From Chthoniobacterales bacterium (GTDB taxonomy: Bacteria > Verrucomicrobiota > Verrucomicrobiia > Chthoniobacterales > Terrimicrobiaceae): a DNA stretch of 42,677 nt. Below, piece after piece: positions 7,579-14,935 of the stretch. The stretch lies in contig JACSRU010000138.1 in assembly GCA_014879575.1 (NCBI GenBank), positions 1 through 42,677 on the forward strand. Reading direction: 5' to 3'. A model generated the notes under the pieces. The model saw only the letters and a program-made list of their open reading frames with translations. It made no database searches and had not been told where the DNA came from. Positions within the stretch are counted from its first letter, which is position 1, and the number at the start of each line of letters is the position of its first letter. Position numbers and translations under genes: made by a program.

Positions 7579-9690
7579 CTATTTGCCCACTAGAATGGCA
7601 GCCGACCACTCGCCCAGCGTGTAGGGTTTTTGCCGGGGTAAAGGAGGTTCGGCGTCGAAGTTCCCACCATCTCCGGGAACCGGCAGGCCCGTGTCGAAGA
7701 CCCGTGACCAAGCCATCCCGCAGGGAAGAACGGGAAGCAAGAACGGGAGGGGTTCGTGAAACATGTTGAAGGCGACGTAGAAAAAATGCGGTGATCCACC
7801 GAGGGCCTCTCCGTGGCGTCCGCACAACATGTAGGCAAGGGACCGGCTGCCGGGCGTCCAGTCCGGACGCCACGGCAACACCCCGTGCCAACTGATGTCC
7901 GGGTATCCACTGCCAACCTGATCGCGCCCCGTAAGAAATTCCGGTTGGCGGAAGGCGGGATTGGCCTTGCGGAAAGCGATGAGAGCCTTGGTGAAAAGCA
8001 ACATTTCCCGTCCCTCGTCATCAATCTCCCAATTCAACCAGTTCCAATCCTGATCATGGCAGTAGGCATTATTGTTGCCCCGCTGGGTACGCCCGCACTC
8101 ATCGCCCATGGAGAGCATAGGAACGCCCTGGCTGGTCAGCAGGAGCAACATCGCGTTTTTACACTGGCGGAGGCGGAGCTGTCGAACGCCCGGATCGTCG
8201 GTCTCTCCTTCGACTCCGCAGTTCCAACTGTTGTTGTCGTTGGCACCGTCGTTGTTGTTTTCGCCGTTCTCGAGATTGTGCTTTTCATTGTAAGAAAACA
8301 AATCCCGAAGCGTGAAGCCGTCGTGGCAAGTGATGAAATTGACGGATGCGGTCGGCTTGCGTCCGGCCGCCGCGTAGAGATCCGGGGATCCCTGGATGCG
8401 TTGGACCATTTCTGCCACGTTCCCGGGATCGCCCTTCAGAAACCGGCGGGCGCAGTCGCGAAACTTGGCGTTCCATTCCATCCAGCGTCCGTAAGAAGGA
8501 AAATTCCCGACCTGATACAGCCCGTCGGCATCCCAGGCCTCGGCGATGAGATCGCAGCCCGCAAGGACCGGATCGTAGGCAAGGGACTCCAGAAGCGGGG
8601 GATTCGGCAGCGGAGCTCCGTTGACGTCGCGCCCAAGAACGGAGGCCAGATCAAAACGAAAACCGTCAATATGAAATTCGGCAGCCCAATGCCTGAGGCA
8701 ACTGATCACAAATCCCCGGATGGCGGGATGGTTGCAGTTCACGGTGTTTCCGCAGCCGGTGTAGTTGAGAAAACGTCCCTCGGAATCCAGAATGTAGAAG
8801 GTTTTGTTATCGATTCCCCGGAAGGAAATCACCGGCCCGTCCGCCCCTCCCTCCGCCGTATGGTTGAAAACGACATCCAGAAAAACCTCCAAATCCTCCG
8901 AATGGAGGCGCTTGATCATGTCCTTGAATTCCTGGACCTGTTTTCCCTCCAGGGCACTTGCGGCATAGCTGCACTTCGGCGCAAAAAAGCCGACCGTGCT
9001 GTAGCCCCAGTAGTTGCAGAGGGACTCGCCGGTTGCGGGATTGGTGCGGGTGTTCTCGGTCTCATCGAATTCGAACACCGGCATCAATTCCACGCTGTTG
9101 ACTCCCAGATCGCGGAGATACGAGGATTTTTCCACCAGACCGGCAAACGTCCCCGGATGCGTCACTGCGGCGCTGGGATGGCGGGTGAACCCCCTCACGT
9201 GCATCTCGTAGATGATCATCTCGCTCTCCGGACGCCGGAGCGGACGACTGTGCTCCCAGTGGTATTCCTCGTGGGGAATCCGACCCCGGTAAACGGGATT
9301 CCGGCTGGTCGGTTCCCCCATCCAGACCTCCCGGCCCGCAATTTTCCGGGCCTCAGGATCCAGCACGATATTCTTCGGGTCAAAATAGTGGCCTTCGCGG
9401 GGATTATTCGGCCCGGCAAATCGGAATCCGTATTCGATTTTCTCGTAATCCAAGTCGTAAACCGTCATCGCCCAGACCTGACCGAGACGGTATTCGGACG
9501 GGAACGGAATTTCCGCGAAAGGCTCTGCGGCACCGCGCTCGAAAAGCACGAGCGTGCAAGCCGTCGCGTGAACGCTAAAGATGGAGAAGTTCACCCCATG
9601 CGGCACATGACTTGCCCCGAAGGGGAGAGGATGCCCGTAGCGAAGTTTGAAATCTCCATGCGAATGGGTGGGATTCGGGTGGCTGGACAT
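7579..9690 (-). CDS. glgX: Glycogen debranching enzyme, isoamylase type (GH13)
   Basis: This enzyme hydrolyses alpha-1,6 branch points of glycogen or related glucans in the cytoplasm. The 703-residue product begins with an N-terminal beta-sandwich (CBM48-like, about residues 20-130), followed by a GH13 barrel carrying DVVFNHT (272-278), DGFRFDLAS with nucleophile Asp347, EAWD with acid/base Glu384, and FITCHDG with Asp457. The NENGENNNDG-type loop after region IV is typical of GlgX/TreX. Length agrees with the family. No other glycogen gene is nearby. A hairpin followed by a U-run on the same strand lies just upstream of the start (9716-9748). It converges with the HlyD gene, with 33 bp between the stops. 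Isoamylase versus GlgX versus TreX specificity cannot be settled from sequence alone. Confidence 0.92.
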   Translation of the reverse strand: MSSHPNPTHSHGDFKLRYGHPLPFGASHVPHGVNFSIFSVHATACTLVLFERGAAEPFAEIPFPSEYRLGQVWAMTVYDLDYEKIEYGFRFAGPNNPREGHYFDPKNIVLDPEARKIAGREVWMGEPTSRNPVYRGRIPHEEYHWEHSRPLRRPESEMIIYEMHVRGFTRHPSAAVTHPGTFAGLVEKSSYLRDLGVNSVELMPVFEFDETENTRTNPATGESLCNYWGYSTVGFFAPKCSYAASALEGKQVQEFKDMIKRLHSEDLEVFLDVVFNHTAEGGADGPVISFRGIDNKTFYILDSEGRFLNYTGCGNTVNCNHPAIRGFVISCLRHWAAEFHIDGFRFDLASVLGRDVNGAPLPNPPLLESLAYDPVLAGCDLIAEAWDADGLYQVGNFPSYGRWMEWNAKFRDCARRFLKGDPGNVAEMVQRIQGSPDLYAAAGRKPTASVNFITCHDGFTLRDLFSYNEKHNLENGENNNDGANDNNSWNCGVEGETDDPGVRQLRLRQCKNAMLLLLTSQGVPMLSMGDECGRTQRGNNNAYCHDQDWNWLNWEIDDEGREMLLFTKALIAFRKANPAFRQPEFLTGRDQVGSGYPDISWHGVLPWRPDWTPGSRSLAYMLCGRHGEALGGSPHFFYVAFNMFHEPLPFLLPVLPCGMAWSRVFDTGLPVPGDGGNFDAEPPLPRQKPYTLGEWSAAILVGK

Positions 9691-9715
9691 CGTTCGGGTT
9701 CAGCGTAGTTCGTCG

Positions 9716-9748
9716 AAAAAAAATTCGCAAGCCGAGCGTTCTGGCTTG
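9716..9748 (-). terminator. Hairpin plus U-run in the glgX leader
   Basis: On the minus strand, CAAGCC and GGCTTG form a 6-bp stem with a 9-nt loop. Four bases follow, then eight consecutive T. It lies 26 bp upstream of the glgX start, so it could stop antisense transcription from the GT9 side or act as an attenuator. The 4-base gap before the T-run weakens the call. Confidence 0.35.
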
Positions 9749-9783
9749 TGCTCCGGTGGTGTTGGGACAGATTCAACTCGCCG

Positions 9784-10683
9784 ATGTCCGGGTGCTATGC
9801 CGCTTTTCACAAGCAATTGGGAGACCTTGTTCTTCTGGAACCGGCCCTGTCGCGCCTGCGGGATCACCACGGGGCGCCGGTGCGTCTGATGACGCGGAAC
9901 GGCCATGCCGACCTGGTGGCGCTCATGCCCGGCGTGGAAGTCACGCGGGGGCTTGCGCTGGCACCGGCGAGGGATCTCTACTGCTTTGATCCCCTGAACA
10001 AATCGGCGCTACGTTCCCTGCTTGCCCCGGTATTCAAGCGGCACCTGATCCGTCCCGAGGACAGGGAGCTGCGGTGGTATCACCCGCTAGTCTTCTCTGG
10101 CCACCGGAATCCCGAGCTTGGGGATGCCTATGTTGCGGAATTTTTCTGGACCCACACGCCTGTCCCGGCGAACGGGCCGTTTCGTCCGCCGGTCCTGTCC
10201 CTTCCGCCGGACGAGTGGGCACCGTCGGGATGGAAGGAAAGGGAATTCCTCCTGGTCAATCCCACGTCCGGTTGGAAGCGGAAGATGTGGACCGGAACCG
10301 GCTGGACGGATGTCCTGCGTTCGCTTGGAGGGCGGCATTCGTTTGTCCTCACCAATGCCGGAGACACCTGGCAAAGACTCCACTGTGAGGAAATCGCCGC
10401 AGCCACCGGCGCGGCGATCCAGGCGACGACCCTGCGGGAATTTCTCTGGTTGTGTGCCAGGGCCAGAGCCGTGCTGACGGTGGATGGCGCGGCTTCGCAT
10501 CTGGCGGCGGCTTTTGGCGTGACGTGCTTCACCCTTTTTGGACCCACGCAACTCGCGCACTGGCATCGCCCGGCACCCAACCATATCGCCTTCCAGGCAC
10601 CGAAGAATGACAAAGGGGTTCGGAGCCTGCGCAAGCTGGAGTCCCGGAGCGTGATCGAAGCGCTCGCCCCGCTCGGACTTTGA
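9784..10683 (+). CDS. Glycosyltransferase family 9 (heptosyltransferase-like)
   Basis: GT9 enzymes add heptose or other sugars to the LPS core on the cytoplasmic face. The roughly 299-residue product shows the two-domain GT-B pattern: an N-terminal QLGDLVLLEPALSRL motif equivalent to the GDxxxxxPxxxxL element, a central NPTSGWKRKMWTGTGWTDVL segment near residue 160-180, a VLTVDGAASHLAAAFG block, and LFGPTQLAHW near the C-terminus. The frame extends to a GTG at 9748, but ATG 9784 is preferred because it immediately precedes the family's first conserved block. Together with lpxK this supports an LPS-bearing envelope. The exact acceptor is unknown, and residues differ enough from WaaC/WaaF that I do not assign either name. 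Confidence 0.84.
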   Translation: MSGCYAAFHKQLGDLVLLEPALSRLRDHHGAPVRLMTRNGHADLVALMPGVEVTRGLALAPARDLYCFDPLNKSALRSLLAPVFKRHLIRPEDRELRWYHPLVFSGHRNPELGDAYVAEFFWTHTPVPANGPFRPPVLSLPPDEWAPSGWKEREFLLVNPTSGWKRKMWTGTGWTDVLRSLGGRHSFVLTNAGDTWQRLHCEEIAAATGAAIQATTLREFLWLCARARAVLTVDGAASHLAAAFGVTCFTLFGPTQLAHWHRPAPNHIAFQAPKNDKGVRSLRKLESRSVIEALAPLGL

Positions 10684-10730
10684 TCAATAAAATCACTGGC
10701 GCATTGGAAACTCATGAGTAGATTGCCGCC

Positions 10731-10985
10731 ATGTTTCGTTTGGCTTTACGATTTTTCGGATTGTTTTGTGCGGTTTGCACCGTCGCCTTCTGGCTGCTCA
10801 GCGGCCCAGATACGGGCTGGTCGAAGACCTCGCGCGCCATTTTGAAGACGGATGAAATCACCGGACTTGAATATCCGGTCATGGAAAAACGCTTTATTCC
10901 GGGAGTCGATTTCCTTGGAACCGGACTTCTGGGAAGCGCTCTCCTTGTCGGTCTCAGCTTTTTACCAACCAAAAAAAAACCATGA
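10731..10985 (+). CDS. Small membrane protein coupled to YceI
   Basis: An 84-residue protein with two likely membrane helices (about residues 4-24 and 58-77) separated by a polar loop of about 30 residues rich in charged residues and ending in KKKP. It belongs to no family I recognise. Its TGA overlaps the ATG of the YceI gene as ATGA (10982-10985), which argues that it is translated. It starts about 47 bp after the GT9 stop. The coupling suggests a shared role at the membrane with YceI, but that is an inference. Confidence 0.6.
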   Translation: MFRLALRFFGLFCAVCTVAFWLLSGPDTGWSKTSRAILKTDEITGLEYPVMEKRFIPGVDFLGTGLLGSALLVGLSFLPTKKKP

Positions 10986-11596
10986 AAAAAACCCTGCTGA
11001 CACTCGCGGCCGCAATTGCCGCACTCTCAAACACCTCCGCCGAAACCCTCACCTTCGATTTTAAGGATCCGAAGGGGGTCAACAACATCATCTTCAAACT
11101 GGATGCCCCGCTGGAATCCATCAATGGCACGACCACCGGCATCAGCGGAGCCGTCACCATCGACACCGCCAACGTCGGTCAGGTGACCGGAAAAATTGTC
11201 GTGGAGGCGGAAACCCTCCAAGTGCCCAACCCGGTCATGAAAGAACACCTCAAGGGCGCGAAATGGCTGGATATGAAAACCCATCCGGAGATCCGCTTCG
11301 AGATCCAGGAGGTGAAGAACACCCGGCGCGAAGGAGACACGGGAACTGCGGACGTCAAGGGTCTCTTCACCCTGAAGGGGGTCACCAAGGAAATCACCGT
11401 TCCCGTGAAGGTCACCTACCTGCCTGGGAAGCTGAAAGCCCGGGGCGGCGACAAGGAGGGCGATTTGCTCGTTGTGCGTTCCAACTTCAAACTCAATCGC
11501 AGCGATTTCGGGATCCAGCCCGGCGAATACACCGACAAGGTCTCCGAGGAGATTGATATCTCACTCAGCCTCGCGGGCGCGGCGCCCAAGGAATAA
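10982..11596 (+). CDS. YceI-family periplasmic lipid-binding-like protein
   Basis: A 204-residue exported protein with a clear signal peptide (KK, then a hydrophobic stretch, cleavage expected after residue 20). It continues with the YceI beta-barrel pattern: TFDFKDPKGVNNIIFKLDA, then SGAVTIDTA, a WLDMKTHPEIRFEI block typical of the family, GLFTLKGVTKEITVPVKV, and SNFKLNRSDFGI near the end. Family members are lipocalin-like and bind polyprenyl-type lipids. Export to the periplasm is expected. It is coupled to the upstream small membrane protein by a 4-base overlap and converges with gpmA, with 65 bp between the stops. The bound lipid is unknown. Confidence 0.9.
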   Translation: MKKTLLTLAAAIAALSNTSAETLTFDFKDPKGVNNIIFKLDAPLESINGTTTGISGAVTIDTANVGQVTGKIVVEAETLQVPNPVMKEHLKGAKWLDMKTHPEIRFEIQEVKNTRREGDTGTADVKGLFTLKGVTKEITVPVKVTYLPGKLKARGGDKEGDLLVVRSNFKLNRSDFGIQPGEYTDKVSEEIDISLSLAGAAPKE

Positions 11597-11661
11597 TCAG
11601 CCGCCCCTCGCCTTCCACCCGGAAGAAAGCCAGGCGGCCCCTGTCGGGGAGGGGCGCGGTA

Positions 11662-12402
11662 TTATTTCGCCTTCCCCTGGCTGGCGACGGCGTTCATGGC
11701 GGCGGCAATCGCCTCCTGATCGCCCAGGTAGTAATGCCGGATCGGCTTGAGGTTTTCGTCGAGTTCGTAAACCAACGGCACGCCGGTCGGGATGTTCAGG
11801 TTGATGATGTCCTGATCCGAAATGCCATCGAGATATTTGACGAGAGCCCGGAGGCTGTTTCCGTGAGCGGCAATGATAACGCGCCGGCCGGATTTGACGA
11901 CCGGAGCGATCTTCTGCTCCCAGAGCGGAAGGACTCGGGCGACGGTATCCTTGAGGCACTCAGTGAGAGGAAGGTTGGAAATGCCCGCGTAGCGGGGGTC
12001 GTGACCGGGCCACCGCTCGTCCGAGGTTTCGAGTGGCGGCGGCGGCACATCATAGCTGCGTCGCCAGATCAAGACCTGATCGTCCCCGTATTTGGCAGCG
12101 GTCTCGGCTTTGTTAAGACCCTGCAAGGCACCGTAGTGGCGTTCGTTCAAGCGCCAGTCCTTTTCGATGGGAATCCAGACGATGTCCAATTCCTGGAGAA
12201 CGGACCAGAGGGTGTTGAGGGCGCGTTTTTGGAGCGAGGCAAACGCCACGTCAAAGGAAAAACCCTCCTTTTTCAAGAGTTCGCCGGCCGCCTTGGCCTC
12301 GGCCCGGCCTTTGTCGCTGAGCTCCACGTCCGTCCAGCCGGTGAAGCGGTTTTCTTTGTTCCAGGTGCTTTCGCCGTGACGGATGAGAACGAGTTTATAC
12401 AT
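11662..12402 (-). CDS. gpmA: 2,3-bisphosphoglycerate-dependent phosphoglycerate mutase
   Basis: This enzyme interconverts 3- and 2-phosphoglycerate in glycolysis. The 246-residue product begins [15 protein letters not shown], placing the phospho-histidine at His9. The other catalytic residues are visible: Arg/Glu in [10 protein letters not shown] (Glu87) and the second histidine in AAHGNSLR (His180). The open frame continues 18 codons further upstream, but the ATG at 12402 is the family start. The length is typical of the long dPGM form. It is divergent from an EEP-fold gene, with 65 bp between the two starts that carry overlapping candidate promoters. Confidence 0.95.
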   Translation of the reverse strand: MYKLVLIRHGESTWNKENRFTGWTDVELSDKGRAEAKAAGELLKKEGFSFDVAFASLQKRALNTLWSVLQELDIVWIPIEKDWRLNERHYGALQGLNKAETAAKYGDDQVLIWRRSYDVPPPPLETSDERWPGHDPRYAGISNLPLTECLKDTVARVLPLWEQKIAPVVKSGRRVIIAAHGNSLRALVKYLDGISDQDIINLNIPTGVPLVYELDENLKPIRHYYLGDQEAIAAAMNAVASQGKAK

Positions 12403-12405
12403 GAT

Positions 12406-12434
12406 TTGCAAATATTGGAATCGTAGTCTATACA
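12406..12434 (+). promoter_or_regulatory. Candidate promoter for the EEP-fold genes
   Basis: TTGCAA (12406-12411), a 17-bp spacer and TATACA (12429-12434), each 4/6 to the sigma-70 consensus, 33 bp before the start at 12468. Prediction by eye only. Confidence 0.4.
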
Positions 12435-12456
12435 GCCAGAAATCCGCTCTTGGCAA
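12427..12456 (-). promoter_or_regulatory. Candidate gpmA promoter
   Basis: On the minus strand, TTGCCA (12456-12451), an 18-bp spacer and TATAGA (12432-12427). The -10 box overlaps the -10 box of the opposing promoter, so the two would exclude each other. Confidence 0.38.
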
Positions 12457-12467
12457 GAATCCGCTTC

Positions 12468-13235
12468 ATGACTTTCCGAACTGTCACATTCAACATGCAA
12501 AACGGCCAACCGTGGGAGGAGACGGTGCCGGATAAAGCCCAAATCAACCTGGAACGGACGGTGGATTTTCTTAACGAGCAGGAAGCGGACGTGATCTTCC
12601 TTCAGGAGGTCGAGCAGGGATTCGATGGGGGACTTCAACTCGATCCGCCGCCAAACTATACCTTCCTCAAAAAGCACATCAAAGGCTACGATTCCGTCTT
12701 TGCCTACCCGGTGGCAAATGCGAGCGAGATCCCCTTTGGGCTTGGGCTGGCCATTTTCTCAAAATCCAAGTTGAGAGATTTTCAGCGGATCAATCTTCCG
12801 GCTCCCGATGTCGAATTCGAGTTTTCCGGCGCCCTACGGAAGCCCTCCCAGCGGCTTTTGATTTCCTCGGCAACCGTCATCCAAGGGCGGGAGATCCACC
12901 TTCTTAACGCCCACCTGCAGGCCTTTTTCATGATCGAATCCTCGAGCGCGGATCATCCCGCCCAAAGGAATGCCGTCGAGGCCGCCTTGCGCGCGCAGAC
13001 CGGACCAGCCATTCTCGCCGGGGATATGAATTGTGTCCCCGAAGAAGGGTTGCTCGAACAATTCCAGCGGGCCGGCTTCCAAACCGCGCAGAACCGGGAA
13101 GTCACCTGGCGGCGACAACCCTACGTCCTGGATCATCTTTTTTACAATCCGCCCCTCCGTCTGGAATCCTGCGCCGTCATCCCAACGACCGCCTCGGACC
13201 ATCATGCCGTCCGGGCCGACTTTTCTTTTGTCTGA
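12468..13235 (+). CDS. Endonuclease/exonuclease/phosphatase-fold protein
   Basis: A 255-residue protein of the EEP superfamily, the metal-dependent hydrolase fold shared by DNase I, ExoIII and inositol phosphatases. Visible elements are FNMQNG near the N-terminus (metal-site Asn9), FLQEVE (Glu47), LLNAHLQAF, AGDMNCVPEE, VLDHLFYN and ASDHHAVRADF at the C-terminus (catalytic Asp-His). The open frame extends six codons upstream to a TTG, but ATG 12468 is chosen. There is no signal peptide, so it acts in the cytoplasm. It is followed after 6 bp by a second EEP-fold gene, the ExoIII-like nuclease. Whether the substrate is DNA, RNA or a phosphoester is not evident, as it lacks the ExoIII-specific WNVNG start. 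Confidence 0.85.
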   Translation: MTFRTVTFNMQNGQPWEETVPDKAQINLERTVDFLNEQEADVIFLQEVEQGFDGGLQLDPPPNYTFLKKHIKGYDSVFAYPVANASEIPFGLGLAIFSKSKLRDFQRINLPAPDVEFEFSGALRKPSQRLLISSATVIQGREIHLLNAHLQAFFMIESSSADHPAQRNAVEAALRAQTGPAILAGDMNCVPEEGLLEQFQRAGFQTAQNREVTWRRQPYVLDHLFYNPPLRLESCAVIPTTASDHHAVRADFSFV

Positions 13236-13241
13236 GCAGGG

Positions 13242-13997
13242 ATGAAGATCGTCACTTGGAACGTCAACGGCCTGCGTTCCATCCTCGGAAAAGGGCTTCC
13301 GGATTACCTGCAGACCGCGGAAGCCGACATCGTCTGCCTCCAGGAAATCAAGGCCAGGCCGGAACAGGTCGCCCATGATTTTTCCGGATACCACATTTTC
13401 TGGAATCCCGCGCAGAGACCCGGATATTCCGGCACGGCGATTCTGACGCGCCAGCGACCCCTCTCCGTGACGAACGGCATGGGACACCCGGCTCACGACA
13501 ACGAGGGCCGCATCGTCACGGCGGAATTCCAGGATTTCTTTCTCGTCAACGTTTACACTCCCAACTCGCAACGCGAGCTGACCCGCCTGAGATACCGCAC
13601 CCAGGAGTGGACGCCTGCGTTTCTTTCGTTTTTGCTGGCATTGGAAAGCCGCAAACCGGTTCTCTTCTGCGGGGATATGAATGTGGCGCACCGCGAAATC
13701 GACTTGGCCCGCCCGAAGGCCAATCTCCGAAATGCGGGCTTCACCATCGAGGAACGGGAGGCCTTCGATCGCATTCTCGACGCCGGCTTTGTGGATTCCT
13801 TCCGCGAGTTCCACCCGGGCGGCGGGCATTATACATGGTGGAGTTACCAAAACGGAGCCCGGGAGCGGAATATCGGATGGCGGATTGATTACGTTTGCAT
13901 TTCCCCTCGCCTCCGTCCGGCTCTCCAATCCGCATTTATCGAACCCCATGTTTTGGGGAGCGACCACTGTCCGACAGGGGTCATAATGCAATTATAG
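13242..13997 (+). CDS. xth: Exodeoxyribonuclease III / AP endonuclease
   Basis: ExoIII-family enzymes cleave abasic sites and remove 3' blocks in base-excision repair. The 251-residue product starts MKIVTWNVNGLRS (Asn7), then CLQEIK (Glu35), NVYTPN (Tyr105), FCGDMNVAH (Asp145, Asn147), IGWRIDYVCIS, and ends with GSDHCPTG (Asp241-His242), the complete catalytic set. The length is typical. It is the second gene of a two-gene unit with another EEP-fold protein and ends about 110 bp before a strong terminator. The assignment is firm at family level. The symbol could be xthA or exoA depending on convention. Confidence 0.93.
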   Translation: MKIVTWNVNGLRSILGKGLPDYLQTAEADIVCLQEIKARPEQVAHDFSGYHIFWNPAQRPGYSGTAILTRQRPLSVTNGMGHPAHDNEGRIVTAEFQDFFLVNVYTPNSQRELTRLRYRTQEWTPAFLSFLLALESRKPVLFCGDMNVAHREIDLARPKANLRNAGFTIEEREAFDRILDAGFVDSFREFHPGGGHYTWWSYQNGARERNIGWRIDYVCISPRLRPALQSAFIEPHVLGSDHCPTGVIMQL

Positions 13998-14109
13998 CAA
14001 ATGACTTGCACGCAATCAGTCCTTTCCAAGAAAAGAATTCCGAAATTTTCCCATCTTTTTTTGAACGTCTGCCTCCAGAGACGGTCAAATCTATCGGTTA
14101 AGGCAGCAG

Positions 14110-14176
14110 TTCGGGCCACCGCGGATCAGTTTTCTTTGTTTTCTGATCATCTCCGCAGGTGGCCCGAATCTTTTTT
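14110..14176 (+). terminator. Strong intrinsic terminator after xth
   Basis: TTCGGGCCACC (14110-14120) pairs perfectly with GGTGGCCCGAA (14158-14168). The stem continues with GCGGA/TCCGC after a one-base bulge, and a run of six T follows at 14171-14176. The loop is long and T-rich. It separates the xth unit from the PhoB/PhoR genes. Confidence 0.85.
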
Positions 14177-14242
14177 AGAACTTTGGCCGGATCCGGAAGA
14201 GTGCTTGCCGGGAATCCGCGTCTCAGGTATCGCGGGATGCGC

Positions 14243-14935
14243 ATGAAGGATTCTATCCTCATTGTGGAAGATGAGCCCGATGTGGTGGATTTGCTGCGCT
14301 ACAATCTCGAGAGGGCGGGGTTTTCCGTGATGACCGCCGCAACCGGCGACCGGGGACTGGAAATGGCCCGGGCGAATCGTCCAGACCTCATCATCCTGGA
14401 TCTGATGTTGCCCGGGATGACGGGGCAGGAAATTTGTCGAGCCCTAAAAAAAGATCCTGAGACGGAACCCCTCCTGATCGTCATGCTCACGGCGAAAGGG
14501 CAATCGGAGGATCGCGTAAAAGGCCTCGAACTGGGAGCCGATGACTATATGGCAAAGCCCTTCAGTCCCCGTGAGTTGGTGCTTCGGGTCCAAGCCCTCC
14601 TCAAGCGACTTCGCACCGTCCCCCGGTCGGCAACCCTCCAAATCTCGGGAATCTCCCTCGACAAAACGAACTTCGAAGCTCGCCTGGACGGACAGCGACT
14701 CGACTTGACCACCACCGAGTTCAAACTTCTTGGTCTGCTGATCGAACGCCGGGGAAAAACCCTCTCCCGCGAAACCCTTCTTACGGACGTCTGGAAATAT
14801 CAGAACGCCTCCGTGGATACCCGCACCGTGGACACGCACATCCGTCGAGTGCGGGAAAAATTGGGAAAATATGCCGGGCGGCTGGAAACCGTCCGGGGCG
14901 AGGGATACCGCTTTTCGGCGGAGGTTGAGTCTTGA
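14243..14935 (+). CDS. phoB: OmpR/PhoB-type response regulator
   Basis: A 230-residue DNA-binding response regulator. The receiver domain shows the acidic pocket ED (9-10) plus E11, the phospho-acceptor Asp53 in ILDLMLPG, Thr83 and Lys105 in MAKPFSP. A winged-helix DNA-binding domain fills about 130-228, with TTTEFKLL, DVWKYQNASVDTRTVDTHIRRVREKLG and VRGEGYRF. Start: ATG 14243 is chosen, with ATG 14237 two codons upstream equally possible. The stop overlaps the start of the histidine kinase gene, so the two are coupled. The PhoB name rests on the overall similarity to PhoB and the PhoR-like partner. No pst or phoU gene or Pho box was found in the window, so the signal may not be phosphate. 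Confidence 0.88.
   Translation: MKDSILIVEDEPDVVDLLRYNLERAGFSVMTAATGDRGLEMARANRPDLIILDLMLPGMTGQEICRALKKDPETEPLLIVMLTAKGQSEDRVKGLELGADDYMAKPFSPRELVLRVQALLKRLRTVPRSATLQISGISLDKTNFEARLDGQRLDLTTTEFKLLGLLIERRGKTLSRETLLTDVWKYQNASVDTRTVDTHIRRVREKLGKYAGRLETVRGEGYRFSAEVES

Noticed and set aside
7813-9708. A 631-codon plus-strand frame over glgX
   Set aside because: The minus-strand frame has all GH13 catalytic motifs; the plus frame is a mirror effect.
11602-11656. A possible bidirectional terminator between yceI and gpmA (CGCCCCTC/GAGGGGCG)
   Set aside because: The 8-bp inverted repeat is real, but its loop is about 40 bases and no T-run lies on either strand.
14001-14246. An 81-codon frame between xth and phoB
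   Set aside because: It runs through the strong terminator hairpin and has no ribosome binding site or similarity.
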